From NCBI RefSeq assembly GCF_029961765.1, contig NZ_CP124681.1, forward strand, positions 434,001 through 498,000: a stretch of DNA of 64,000 bases. The letters are read 5' to 3'. Below the pieces are notes generated by a model that did not search any database, had not been told where the DNA came from, and saw only the letters and a list, made by a program, of their open reading frames with translations. Numbering within the stretch: the stretch's first letter is position 1; each line of letters opens with the position of its first letter. Position numbers and translations under genes: made by a program. Below are positions 8,289 through 15,819 of this stretch, piece after piece. The DNA is from Nocardioides sp. QY071. GTDB taxonomy: Bacteria; Actinomycetota; Actinomycetes; Propionibacteriales; Nocardioidaceae.

Positions 8289-9356
8289 ATGAGCACTGGA
8301 GGGGTCGCCACCGGACACGCCATCTCGCCCGACTCGGGCCGGCACTGGGCCGACGAAGGCGCCTGGGAGGTCGCAGAGGGCGTCCACCGGATCCCGCTGC
8401 CGCTGCCGATGGACGCGCTCAAGGCGATCAACGTGTACGTCGTCCAGGGCGACGACGGGCTCACCCTGATCGACGGCGGCTGGTCGATCCCGGTCGCCCG
8501 GGAGCTGCTCGACACGTCCCTGCGCTCGATCGGCTCGGGCTTCGGCGACATCAAGCGGTTCCTGGTGACCCACGTGCACCGCGACCACTTCACGCTCGCC
8601 ACCGTCCTCGGCCACGAGTACGGCGCCGACGTGGCCCTCGGTCGCGAGGAGCAGCCCGCGCTCGAGCTGCTGCACCGCGCCAGCCGCGAGGGCCTCGACG
8701 AGAGCCCGTTCCTCGCCGTGCTGCGTACCGCCGGCGCCGAGGAGATCGCGGAGCTGTGGGCCGCGGGTCCGCGCGACCTTCCGCAGGCCGTCGACTGGGC
8801 GTTCCCGAGCACCTGGCTCGAGGGCGACCAGGCCGTCGATATCGGCCGGCGCCGGCTCGACGCCGTGCACACCCCCGGCCACACCCCCGGCCACTACGTC
8901 TTCGCCGACCAGGCGGAGGGCGTCCTCTTCTCCGGCGACCACGTGCTCCCGACCATCACGCCCTCCATCGGCTTCACCGTCCCGCCCGCCGACCAGCCCC
9001 TCGGCCAGTTCATGGCCTCCCTCGCCCGGGTCCGCGAGCTCCCCGACCTGCGCATCCTCCCCGCCCACGGCCCGGTCGCGCCGTCGTCGTACCAGCGCGT
9101 CGACGAGCTGCTCGCCCACCACGAGGACCGGCTCTCGCTGTGCCTCGACTCCCTCCGCGCGCGGGGCGCGGCCACCTCGCTCGTCGTCGCCAAGGACCTC
9201 GGCTGGACCCGGCACGAGCGGGCGTTCGGGGAGCTCGACGTGTTCAGCCAGGGCATGGCCGCGATGGAGACCAAGGCGCACCTCGACCTGCTCGTCGCCC
9301 GGGGTCAGGCCACTGCGGTCGACCTGCCGGACGGCGTGGTCTACACCGCGTCCTAG
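8289..9356 (+). CDS. MBL-fold metallo-hydrolase
   Basis: 355-residue metallo-beta-lactamase-fold hydrolase. Metal-binding motifs appear in order: THVHRDHF (HxHxDH, residues about 96-102), VHTPGHTPGHYVF, FSGDHVLPT and the terminal LPAHGP, enough to bind a binuclear zinc or iron site. NVYVVQGDDGLTLIDGGW is the conserved first strand region. No signal peptide. It lies 9 bp after the SDR and has its own predicted leaderless promoter. MBL proteins of this subtype act as thioesterases or glyoxalase-II-like hydrolases; in this neighbourhood an acyl-CoA thioesterase role is plausible but unproven. Confidence 0.82.
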   Translation: MSTGGVATGHAISPDSGRHWADEGAWEVAEGVHRIPLPLPMDALKAINVYVVQGDDGLTLIDGGWSIPVARELLDTSLRSIGSGFGDIKRFLVTHVHRDHFTLATVLGHEYGADVALGREEQPALELLHRASREGLDESPFLAVLRTAGAEEIAELWAAGPRDLPQAVDWAFPSTWLEGDQAVDIGRRRLDAVHTPGHTPGHYVFADQAEGVLFSGDHVLPTITPSIGFTVPPADQPLGQFMASLARVRELPDLRILPAHGPVAPSSYQRVDELLAHHEDRLSLCLDSLRARGAATSLVVAKDLGWTRHERAFGELDVFSQGMAAMETKAHLDLLVARGQATAVDLPDGVVYTAS

Positions 9357-9370
9357 AATCGGAGGCGTCA

Positions 9371-9458
9371 GACAGGGGAGCACCATCCGGGTGCTGAGAG
9401 TGCGGCGCGGGCCGCAGACCCTCCGAACCTGATCCGGTTAGCACCGGCGAAGGGAGTC
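9371..9458 (+). ncRNA. TPP riboswitch (THI element)
   Basis: Contains both hallmark blocks of the thiamine pyrophosphate aptamer: CTGAGA in the pyrimidine-sensing arm and ACCCT...GAACCTGATCCGGTTAGCAC in the pyrophosphate arm, closed by GGGGAG and AAGGGAG. It lies directly in front of thiB, and the aptamer's last bases include the AGGGAG used as Shine-Dalgarno about 8 bp before the ATG at 9464. Ligand binding would therefore hide the ribosome site, giving translational control of the transporter operon. Confidence 0.97.
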
Positions 9459-9463
9459 ATCCG

Positions 9464-10531
9464 ATGCGTACGCGCACGCTCACCGGCCGCCTCACCCTGG
9501 TGGGCCTCTCGACCACCGTCCTGCTCGCCAGCGGCTGCTCGCTCCTCAGCAGCGAGAGCGACGGCGACAAGGCGGACGACAAGACGGTCACGCTGGTGAC
9601 CCACGAGTCGTTCGCCGTCCCCGAGGAGCTGGTGAAGGCCTTCGAGAAGGACACCGGCTACCGGCTCACCATCAGCAAGCTCGAGGACGCCGGCGCGCTG
9701 ACCAACGAGCTGGTCCTGACCAAGGACAAGCCGGTCGGCGACGTCGTCTTCGGCGTCGACAACACCTTCGCGACGCGAGCTGTCGACGAGGGCGTGTTCG
9801 CGCCGTACGCGCCGACGCTGCCGCAGGGCGCCGACGCCTACGAGCTCGACGGCGACGACCAGGACGCGCTCACGCCGGTCGACACCGGCAACGTCTGCGT
9901 CAACGTCGACGACGCCTGGTTCCAGGCCAAGGGGATCCCGGCCCCGACGAGCCTCGACGACCTCACGAAGCCCGCCTACAAGGACGTCTTCGTGATCCCC
10001 GGCGCCAGCACCAGCTCCCCCGGCCTGGCCTTCCTGCTCGCGACGATCGCGAAGTACGGCGACGACTGGTCGTCGTACTGGACCGGGCTCGTCGACAACG
10101 GCGCGAAGGTCGTCAAGGGCTGGTCCGACGCGTACTTCACCGACTTCACCTTCTCCGGCGGCGACCGGCCGATCGTGGTGTCCTACGACTCCTCGCCGGC
10201 GTTCACTCTCGACAAGGCGGGCGACAAGACCACGACCAGCGCGCTGCTCGACGGCTGCTTCGAGCAGGTCGAGTACGCCGGTGTGCTGAGTGGCGACACG
10301 ACCAACACCGCGGGCGCGCACGCCGTGATCGACTGGCTGCTCTCGCCCGAGGTGCAGGCGGCGCTGCCCGAGTCGATGTACGTGTTCCCGGTCGACTCGT
10401 CCGTCGAGCTGCCCGCGGACTGGGCGAGGTTCGCCGAGCGGCCCGAGAAGACCGAGCAGGTCGCGCCGGCCGAGATCACCGAGAAGCGCAAGGCCTGGCT
10501 GGAGCAGTGGACGGAGATCGTGTCGCGCTAG
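9464..10531 (+). CDS. thiB: Thiamine ABC transporter substrate-binding lipoprotein
   Basis: 355-residue type 2 periplasmic-binding protein with signal peptide and lipobox LLASGC, anchored on the outer face of the membrane. TVTLVTHESFAVPEELVKAF and PVGDVVFGVDNTFATRA are recognisable ThiB segments, and the conserved YDSSPAF lies in the second lobe. It is controlled by the TPP riboswitch immediately upstream and is followed after 11 bp by the permease gene, giving a complete thiBPQ system for thiamine or TPP import. Identification is strong because family, context and riboswitch agree. Confidence 0.93.
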   Translation: MRTRTLTGRLTLVGLSTTVLLASGCSLLSSESDGDKADDKTVTLVTHESFAVPEELVKAFEKDTGYRLTISKLEDAGALTNELVLTKDKPVGDVVFGVDNTFATRAVDEGVFAPYAPTLPQGADAYELDGDDQDALTPVDTGNVCVNVDDAWFQAKGIPAPTSLDDLTKPAYKDVFVIPGASTSSPGLAFLLATIAKYGDDWSSYWTGLVDNGAKVVKGWSDAYFTDFTFSGGDRPIVVSYDSSPAFTLDKAGDKTTTSALLDGCFEQVEYAGVLSGDTTNTAGAHAVIDWLLSPEVQAALPESMYVFPVDSSVELPADWARFAERPEKTEQVAPAEITEKRKAWLEQWTEIVSR

Positions 10532-10542
10532 GCAGTTCGAGA

Positions 10543-12174
10543 ATGGCCCGACGACTGGCACTGGGACTGCTCGCCGCGGTCCCGGTCGCCGTCGTCGCCG
10601 TCTTCTTCGTGCTGCCGGTCGGCGCGATGCTCCACCGCGGCGTGTGGCCGGACGGCTCGTTCGACCCGGGTGCCGTGCTCGACGTGCTGCGGCGCCCGCG
10701 CACCGGCCGCGTGCTCTGGTTCACGGTGTGGACCAGCAGTGTCGCGACCACGCTCGCGGTGCTGCTCGGCCTGCCGGCCGCCTATGTCCTGCACCGGCTG
10801 CGCTTCCCCGGCCGCGCCCTGATCCGTACGGCGCTGCTCGTGCCGTTCGTGCTGCCCACGGTCGTCGTCGGGCTGGCCGTGCGCGAGCTGATCTCGTCGT
10901 CCGGCCTGCTCGGGTTCCTCGACCTCGACGGCACGGCGGCCGCGATCCTGATCGGTCTGGTCTTCTTCAACGTGGCGGTCGTGATCCGCACCGTCGGCGT
11001 CGCCTGGGAGGGCCTCGACCGCCGCCCAGCCGAGGCCGCGGCCGCGCTCGGCGCCACGCCGCTGCAGGTGTTCCGGACCGTCACCCTGCCCGCACTGCGC
11101 CCGGCGATCGTGTCGGCGGCGAGCGTGGTCTTCCTGTTCTGCGCGACCGCGTTCGGTGTGGTGCTGGTCCTCGGCGGCGTCCGGTACTCCTCGGTCGAGA
11201 CCGAGATCTACCTGCTCACCGCCGACCTGCTGGACCTGCCGGCCGCGGCGGCGCTCTCGCTGGTGCAGATGCTGGCGGTCGTGGCCCTGCTCGTCGTGGT
11301 GGGCCGGTTGCGCGCCGTACCCGACCCGACCGTGCGACGCATCGCTGCCGCCCCCGCCCGCCCCCGCCCGCGCGACCTGCCGGCCCTCGCGGTCACCGCG
11401 CTCACCCTCGCCCTCGTCGCCCTGCCGGTCCTGGCGCTCCTCGTCGGTTCGGTGCGACGCGACGGCGGCTGGAGCCTCGACTTCTACCGCGCGCTGGGCG
11501 GATCGGCCGACGGCCTGCTCCAGGTCTCGGTCATCCACGCGCTCGCCGCGAGCCTGCGGATCGCGGTCGACGCGACCTGGATGTCGCTGTCCCTCGGGCT
11601 CGTCGTGGCATTCGTGGTGACCCGGAAGGTCCGCAGCAGAGCGGGAAAGCGGGCGCGGGCCGTGCTCGACGGCTTCTTCATGCTGCCGCTCGGCGTCTCC
11701 GCGGTCACCCTCGGCTTCGGGTTCCTGATCGCCCTCGACCAGCCGCCGCTCGACCTGCGGGCGAGTCCGCTGCTGGTGCCGATCGCCCAAGCGCTTGTTG
11801 CCCTCCCTCTCGTCGTCCGCACGCTCGTGCCGGTTCTCGCCGGCATCGACGACCGCCAGCGCCAGGCCGCCGCCTCGCTCGGAGCCGGTCCGCTGCGGAC
11901 CCTCCTGACCGTCGATCTCGCCGTCGTGTGGCGGCCGCTCCTCGCCGCGGCCGGCTTCGCGTTCGCGGTGTCGCTGGGAGAGTTCGGCGCCACGTCGTTC
12001 ATCGTGCGGCCGGCCGAGCCGACACTCCCGGTGGTGATCTACCGCTTGCTCGGGCATCCGGGTGCCCTCAACTATGGCACCGCCATGGCCGCGTCAGTGG
12101 TGCTGGCCGCCGTGACCGCGGGTGTCATCCTCGTCGTCGAGCGGCTGCGTGTGCCGGGAGTGGGATCGTGGTGA
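10543..12174 (+). CDS. thiP: Thiamine ABC transporter permease, two fused permease domains
   Basis: 543-residue integral membrane protein with about twelve hydrophobic helices. Both halves carry an EAA-type coupling loop, EAAAALGATPLQVFRTVTLP and RQAAASLGAGPLRTLLTVDL, which contact the ATPase. This duplicated architecture is the ThiP pattern, so one chain forms the whole channel. ATG 10543 is 11 bp after thiB and puts a positively charged MARR before the first helix. The stop TGA at 12172-12174 is closely followed by the thiQ start. Expressed under the TPP riboswitch. Confidence 0.92.
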   Translation: MARRLALGLLAAVPVAVVAVFFVLPVGAMLHRGVWPDGSFDPGAVLDVLRRPRTGRVLWFTVWTSSVATTLAVLLGLPAAYVLHRLRFPGRALIRTALLVPFVLPTVVVGLAVRELISSSGLLGFLDLDGTAAAILIGLVFFNVAVVIRTVGVAWEGLDRRPAEAAAALGATPLQVFRTVTLPALRPAIVSAASVVFLFCATAFGVVLVLGGVRYSSVETEIYLLTADLLDLPAAAALSLVQMLAVVALLVVVGRLRAVPDPTVRRIAAAPARPRPRDLPALAVTALTLALVALPVLALLVGSVRRDGGWSLDFYRALGGSADGLLQVSVIHALAASLRIAVDATWMSLSLGLVVAFVVTRKVRSRAGKRARAVLDGFFMLPLGVSAVTLGFGFLIALDQPPLDLRASPLLVPIAQALVALPLVVRTLVPVLAGIDDRQRQAAASLGAGPLRTLLTVDLAVVWRPLLAAAGFAFAVSLGEFGATSFIVRPAEPTLPVVIYRLLGHPGALNYGTAMAASVVLAAVTAGVILVVERLRVPGVGSW

Positions 12175-12181
12175 GTTCGTG

Positions 12182-13198
12182 GTGAGCCTGGAGCTTCGGG
12201 GAGTGAGCGTCGCCTTCGACGGGACGGTGGCGGTCGACGGCGTCGACCTCAGCGTCGAGGACGGCCACGTGCTCGGCGTGCTGGGGCCCTCGGGCTGCGG
12301 GAAGTCCACGCTGCTGCGCGCCGTCGCCGGCCTCGAGCCGCTGACCTCCGGGCGGATCGCGTGGGACGGCGCCGACCTCGCCGGCGTACCGACGCACCGG
12401 CGCGGGTTCGCGCTGATGTTCCAGGACGGCCAGCTCTTCGACCACCTGACCGTCGCCCGCAACGTGGGCTACGCCCGCCGCCTGCAGGGCGCCTCCCGCG
12501 CCGCCGTCCGCGCCGAGGTCGACGACCTGCTCGAGCTGGTCGGCCTGGGCGGGTACGCCGACCGCCTGCCCCGCACGCTGTCCGGCGGCGAGCGACAGCG
12601 CGTCGCCCTGGCCCGCTCCCTGGCCGCGCGACCCCGGCTGCTGCTGCTCGACGAGCCGTTGAGTGCCCTCGACGCCGGGCTGCGCGGACGGCTCGCCGCC
12701 GACCTCCGACAGATCCTCGCCGACGCCGGTACGACGGCCCTGCTGGTGACCCACGACCAGGACGAGGCCTTCGCGATCGCCGACCGGCTCGCCGTGATGC
12801 GGGACGGACGCATCGTCCAGGAGGGTGCCACCGGCGACGTCTGGGCGCACCCCGCCGACGCCGGCACCGCCCTGTTCCTCGGCTACGCCCGTGTCCTCGC
12901 CCCCGACCTCGCCGCCGCCCTCCTCGGCCGCCCCTCGGGCGAGATCGCGCTCCGGCCGTCCGCCCTGCTGGCCGGTCCCGACCTCGCCGGTGGCCTTCCC
13001 GCCTCGGTCGTCGACTTCCGCCCGACCCCCGACGCCGGCCGGCTGGTGGTGGCCGTCGACGGAGTCGGCGAGCTGGACGCCGTCGGGGTGCCGGGCTGGG
13101 TGGCGGAGCCGGGCCAGCGGGTCGTCGTACGTGTCGGAGAGCACGGAATCGCCGCTCTGCCCGACACTGCGGCCGAACCCGCTGGGACTGCACCGTAG
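12182..13198 (+). CDS. thiQ: Thiamine ABC transporter ATP-binding protein
   Basis: 338-residue ABC ATPase energising thiamine uptake. Walker A GPSGCGKST at about residues 40-48, Q-loop in LMFQDGQLFDHLTV, signature LSGGERQRVALARSLA, Walker B LLLLDEPLSALD and switch His in LLVTHDQDEA are all intact. A ~100-residue C-terminal extension after the nucleotide-binding domain resembles a TOBE-like regulatory domain and is longer than in E. coli ThiQ. Two adjacent GTG codons (12179, 12182) could start translation; 12182 is chosen and neither has a strong Shine-Dalgarno. The TAG stop forms part of a TAGGAT box for the next gene. Confidence 0.9.
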   Translation: MSLELRGVSVAFDGTVAVDGVDLSVEDGHVLGVLGPSGCGKSTLLRAVAGLEPLTSGRIAWDGADLAGVPTHRRGFALMFQDGQLFDHLTVARNVGYARRLQGASRAAVRAEVDDLLELVGLGGYADRLPRTLSGGERQRVALARSLAARPRLLLLDEPLSALDAGLRGRLAADLRQILADAGTTALLVTHDQDEAFAIADRLAVMRDGRIVQEGATGDVWAHPADAGTALFLGYARVLAPDLAAALLGRPSGEIALRPSALLAGPDLAGGLPASVVDFRPTPDAGRLVVAVDGVGELDAVGVPGWVAEPGQRVVVRVGEHGIAALPDTAAEPAGTAP

Positions 13199-13201
13199 GA
13201 T
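13196..13201 (+). promoter_or_regulatory. -10 element overlapping the thiQ stop codon
   Basis: TAGGAT shares its first three bases with the thiQ TAG stop; seven bases later lies GTG 13209. A leaderless promoter here would free the PAP2-type gene from TPP control. Confidence 0.45.
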
Positions 13202-13208
13202 CCCTCGG

Positions 13209-14285
13209 GTGTATCGCCGCGCCTACACCCTTCTCATCGGCACGGCCGCGCTCATGCTGGGTCTCGCCGTCCTCACCGCGTGGAAGCTCGATCGCCGGCT
13301 CCTCGACCCCGAGGGGAGCTTCCTCGGACCGTCGTACATCCGGCTGCCGCTCCTCCTGCTCGGTGCGCTCCTGCTCGACCTGCTGCCGCTGGCGCTGTGG
13401 AAGGCCCACGGCCGGCCCAGCCGTGTGGTGCCGGTCGTCCGGGAGCGGCTGCGCACGCACTGGACCAAGGAGCGCGCGATCCTGGTCGCGATCGGCGTCA
13501 TCAGCTTCTACCTGACCTACGTCAGCTACCGGAACCTCAAGTCGTTCCTGCCGTTCGTGCGCTCCGACCCGAACGCCGCGCCGGGCGAGGTCCGCGCGCT
13601 GTCCTTCGACCGCGAGCTGCACATCCTCGACCGGGTCATCTTCTTCGGCCACGACCCGAGCGACGTGCTGCACGCCGTCTTCGGCACGTCCCTCACCGCG
13701 CACGTGCTCTCGCCGATCTACCTCGGCTTCCTGCCGCTGGTGCCGCTGGCCGTCACCGCCTGGCTGGTCTGGTCGCGCAACCACTCCTTCGGCTACTGGT
13801 TCGTGACCTCGCAGTGCCTCGCCTGGTCGCTCGGGACGCTGTCGTACTACCTGCTGCCCACGCTCGGCCCCGGCATCGCCTACTGGCCCGAGTACACCGC
13901 GCTGTCCCACACCGGCACCACCGACCTGATGAACTCGATCGTCAGGGCCCGCGGCAACGTGCTGTACGGCGGCGCCACCGAGTCCGTGAACTCCATCGCC
14001 GGCTTCGCCAGCCTGCACTGCGCGATCACCCTGCTCTTCGCCCTGATGGTGCAGTACACGCTGCGCTCGAAGATCCTCAAGATCGTGTTCTGGGTGAACT
14101 TCGGCCTCACCGTGATCGCCACGCTCTACTTCGGCTGGCACTACGTGGCCGACGACCTCGCTGGCATCGCGATCGCGATCGTCTCGTTCTACGTCGGTGG
14201 CATCGCGAGCGGCCAGAAGTTCGACAGACGCGGGCACTCGCATCCGACGACCACCACCTCGAAGGTCCCGGTCAACGTCGACTGA
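13209..14285 (+). CDS. PAP2-superfamily membrane phosphatase/transferase (inositolphosphotransferase-like)
   Basis: 358-residue polytopic membrane protein with about six to seven hydrophobic helices. The C-terminal half has the two PAP2_3 active-site motifs: AGFASLHCAITLLF (with the Ser-x-x-His core) and WHYVADDLAGIAIAI (His and Asp of the second motif). Such proteins hydrolyse or transfer lipid phosphates, as in inositol-phosphoceramide synthase relatives of fungi and phosphatidylinositol-related enzymes in actinobacteria. The preferred GTG 13209 is seven bases after TAGGAT. It ends before a cluster of palindromes that probably terminate transcription. Exact lipid substrate unknown. Confidence 0.8.
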   Translation: MYRRAYTLLIGTAALMLGLAVLTAWKLDRRLLDPEGSFLGPSYIRLPLLLLGALLLDLLPLALWKAHGRPSRVVPVVRERLRTHWTKERAILVAIGVISFYLTYVSYRNLKSFLPFVRSDPNAAPGEVRALSFDRELHILDRVIFFGHDPSDVLHAVFGTSLTAHVLSPIYLGFLPLVPLAVTAWLVWSRNHSFGYWFVTSQCLAWSLGTLSYYLLPTLGPGIAYWPEYTALSHTGTTDLMNSIVRARGNVLYGGATESVNSIAGFASLHCAITLLFALMVQYTLRSKILKIVFWVNFGLTVIATLYFGWHYVADDLAGIAIAIVSFYVGGIASGQKFDRRGHSHPTTTTSKVPVNVD

Positions 14286-14301
14286 TCCGGATGTGGTCGC
14301 C

Positions 14302-14337
14302 GCGGGAGTTTCACCGGTCGACCGGTGAAACTCCCGC
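14302..14337. repeat. 36-bp perfect palindrome with CACCGGTCGACCGGTG core
   Basis: The two halves, beginning GCGGGAGTTTCACCGGTC, are exact reverse complements with no spacer. It follows the PAP2-type gene by 16 bp and shares its central 26 bp, apart from one base, with the palindrome at 14387-14420. It could act as a terminator hairpin or a protein-binding dyad; no run of T follows. Confidence 0.75.
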
Positions 14338-14366
14338 TTGGACGAGGAAGCATCCTCGTCCAAGCG
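14335..14366. terminator. Hairpin, 14-bp stem and 4-base loop
   Basis: CGCTTGGACGAGGA (14335-14348) pairs with TCCTCGTCCAAGCG (14353-14366) around an AGCA loop, and the sequence GAGTTTTG follows closely. This is the best intrinsic-terminator candidate for the PAP2-type gene, lying between the two CACCGG palindromes. Confidence 0.6.
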
Positions 14367-14386
14367 CGAGTTTTGTCGTCCCAGTC

Positions 14387-14420
14387 CGCCAGTTTCACCG
14401 GCCGACCGGTGAAACTGGCG
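14387..14420. repeat. 34-bp near-palindrome, second copy of the CACCGG element
   Basis: Arms CGCCAGTTTCACCGG and CCGGTGAAACTGGCG flank a CCGA centre. The inner 26 bp (AGTTTCACCGG, variable base, CGACCGGTGAAACT) match the copy at 14302-14337 except for one base, while the outermost bases differ but remain self-complementary in each copy. Confidence 0.7.
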
Positions 14421-14517
14421 GGGCGATCGAGAATGACATCGATGTAATTCGCAAGCCGACACGCCGACGACCTGTGAGATTTCTGAGGTTTTTGTTTCGT
14501 ATGTGACAAAAGCGCAC

Positions 14518-14523
14518 TACGGT
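14518..14523 (+). promoter_or_regulatory. -10 element of leaderless NlpC/P60 gene
   Basis: TACGGT, seven bases, then GTG at 14531. This decides between two in-frame GTG codons (14522 lies inside the box). Confidence 0.5.
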
Positions 14524-14530
14524 GACGCGA

Positions 14531-15787
14531 GTGCGTTCTTCCACCTTCGGTACCGGCCTGGCCGCCCTCGTCCTGACGGCGGTGGTCTGCATCCCCGGAG
14601 CGCAGGCGGACCCGACCCCGCCCACCCCGGCCAACCCCGGTGCGCCGAGCGCCGCCGACGTCCAGGCCGCGCAGGACCGGGCCGGCGCCGCCCAGAGTGA
14701 CGTTGCCGCGATCCAGCAGCGGCTGGCCGACGCGGCCGCCGAGCTCGACACCGCGACCATCCGCGCTGCCCGTGCGACCGAGGCCTGGAACGGCGCGCGT
14801 TGGGCCGCCCGCACCGCGCGCGCAGCCGAGCGGCGGGCGACGGCGGACTCCGCGGTCGCCGCCCAGGCGCTGGCCGAGCACGAGGACACCTTCCGTGACG
14901 CGGTCATCACCGCTCAGGGCATGGGCCTGGAGCTGTCCATGGTCGAGGCGATCGTCGATGCCGACGGGATCGACGCGCTGCTCGAGCAGACCTCGGCCAA
15001 CGAGCACGTGCAGGCACTGTTCGACCAGCGGCGCGACGAGTACATCGCCGCGTCGACGGCTGCCACCGAGGCCGCCGACGCGGCCACCGCGGCCGCGGCC
15101 GAGGCGGACCGGGCGCTCGCCGACGCGCGGACCGCGCGCGACCGGGCCCGGGCGACCGCCCAGGACGCGGAGATGGTCACTGCGCGGATCGAGGCCCGCC
15201 GTACCCGGCTCGTGAAGCGGCTCGCCCGCCTCCAGGGTGTGAGTGTCGCCGTCGCCCGCGCCCACCAGGCCGCCGTCGACGCCGAGGCGGCCGCCAAGGC
15301 CGCCGCCGACGCCAAGGCGGCGAAGGAGGCCGAGGAGGCCAAGGCCGCGAAGGGCGACAAGGGCGACAAGGGCGACAAGGACGACAAGGGCGATGCGCCC
15401 ACCCCGGCCGCCGACCCCGCGCCCGCCGACGGCGCCCAGGCTGCCATCGCCTTCGCCCGCGCCCAGCTCGGCGAGCCCTACCGCTGGGGCGCCGCCGGCC
15501 CGGACTCGTGGGACTGCTCCGGCCTGGTCGAGAAGGCTTGGGCGGCCGGCGGGAGGACGCTGCCGCACTACTCGGTCGCGCAGTACGAGCAGTCCACGCC
15601 GATCACCCGCGACCAGCTGCGCCCCGGCGACCTCGTGTTCTGGTCCGACGGCGGCCCGGGCGCGATCTTCCACGTCGCCCTCTATGCCGGCGACGGGCAG
15701 ATCATCCACGCCCCGCGCACCGGCCGCCCCGTCAGCGTGGAGTCGATCGACTACTGGCGTACGCCGGACTTCTTCGCGCGGCCCTGA
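14531..15787 (+). CDS. Secreted NlpC/P60 peptidoglycan hydrolase with coiled-coil region
   Basis: 418-residue cell-wall endopeptidase. The N-terminal signal peptide ends near PGAQA. Residues about 40-255 form an alanine- and arginine-rich coiled coil of the RipA/CwlO type, followed by a charged linker with repeated GDKGDKGDKDDKGD. The catalytic NlpC/P60 domain starts at QAAIAFARAQLGEPYRWG; the nucleophile is in SWDCSGLV, the His in FHVALYAG and the third polar residue in IIHAP. It should cleave D-Glu-mDAP (or LL-DAP) stem-peptide bonds, probably activated by unfolding of the coiled coil. Start GTG 14531 is set by the leaderless -10; GTG 14522 is the alternative. Confidence 0.9.
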   Translation: MRSSTFGTGLAALVLTAVVCIPGAQADPTPPTPANPGAPSAADVQAAQDRAGAAQSDVAAIQQRLADAAAELDTATIRAARATEAWNGARWAARTARAAERRATADSAVAAQALAEHEDTFRDAVITAQGMGLELSMVEAIVDADGIDALLEQTSANEHVQALFDQRRDEYIAASTAATEAADAATAAAAEADRALADARTARDRARATAQDAEMVTARIEARRTRLVKRLARLQGVSVAVARAHQAAVDAEAAAKAAADAKAAKEAEEAKAAKGDKGDKGDKDDKGDAPTPAADPAPADGAQAAIAFARAQLGEPYRWGAAGPDSWDCSGLVEKAWAAGGRTLPHYSVAQYEQSTPITRDQLRPGDLVFWSDGGPGAIFHVALYAGDGQIIHAPRTGRPVSVESIDYWRTPDFFARP

Positions 15788-15807
15788 CCGGGCTCCCGCG
15801 CATCCAC

Positions 15808-15813
15808 TAGGTT
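15808..15813 (+). promoter_or_regulatory. -10 element of leaderless acyl-CoA dehydrogenase/oxidase gene
   Basis: TAGGTT, six bases, then ATG at 15820, in a 32-bp gap after the NlpC/P60 gene. Confidence 0.45.
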
Positions 15814-15819
15814 CGCACC

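Noticed and set aside
12249..14462. 737-codon minus-strand open frame over thiQ and the PAP2-type gene
   Set aside because: Arg/Gly-rich antisense artefact crossing the palindromes; both + strand genes are clearly real.
14421..14530. Possible ydaO-type c-di-AMP riboswitch before the NlpC/P60 gene
   Set aside because: Such riboswitches often precede these genes, but only ~110 bp remain after the palindromes and no consensus blocks are visible.
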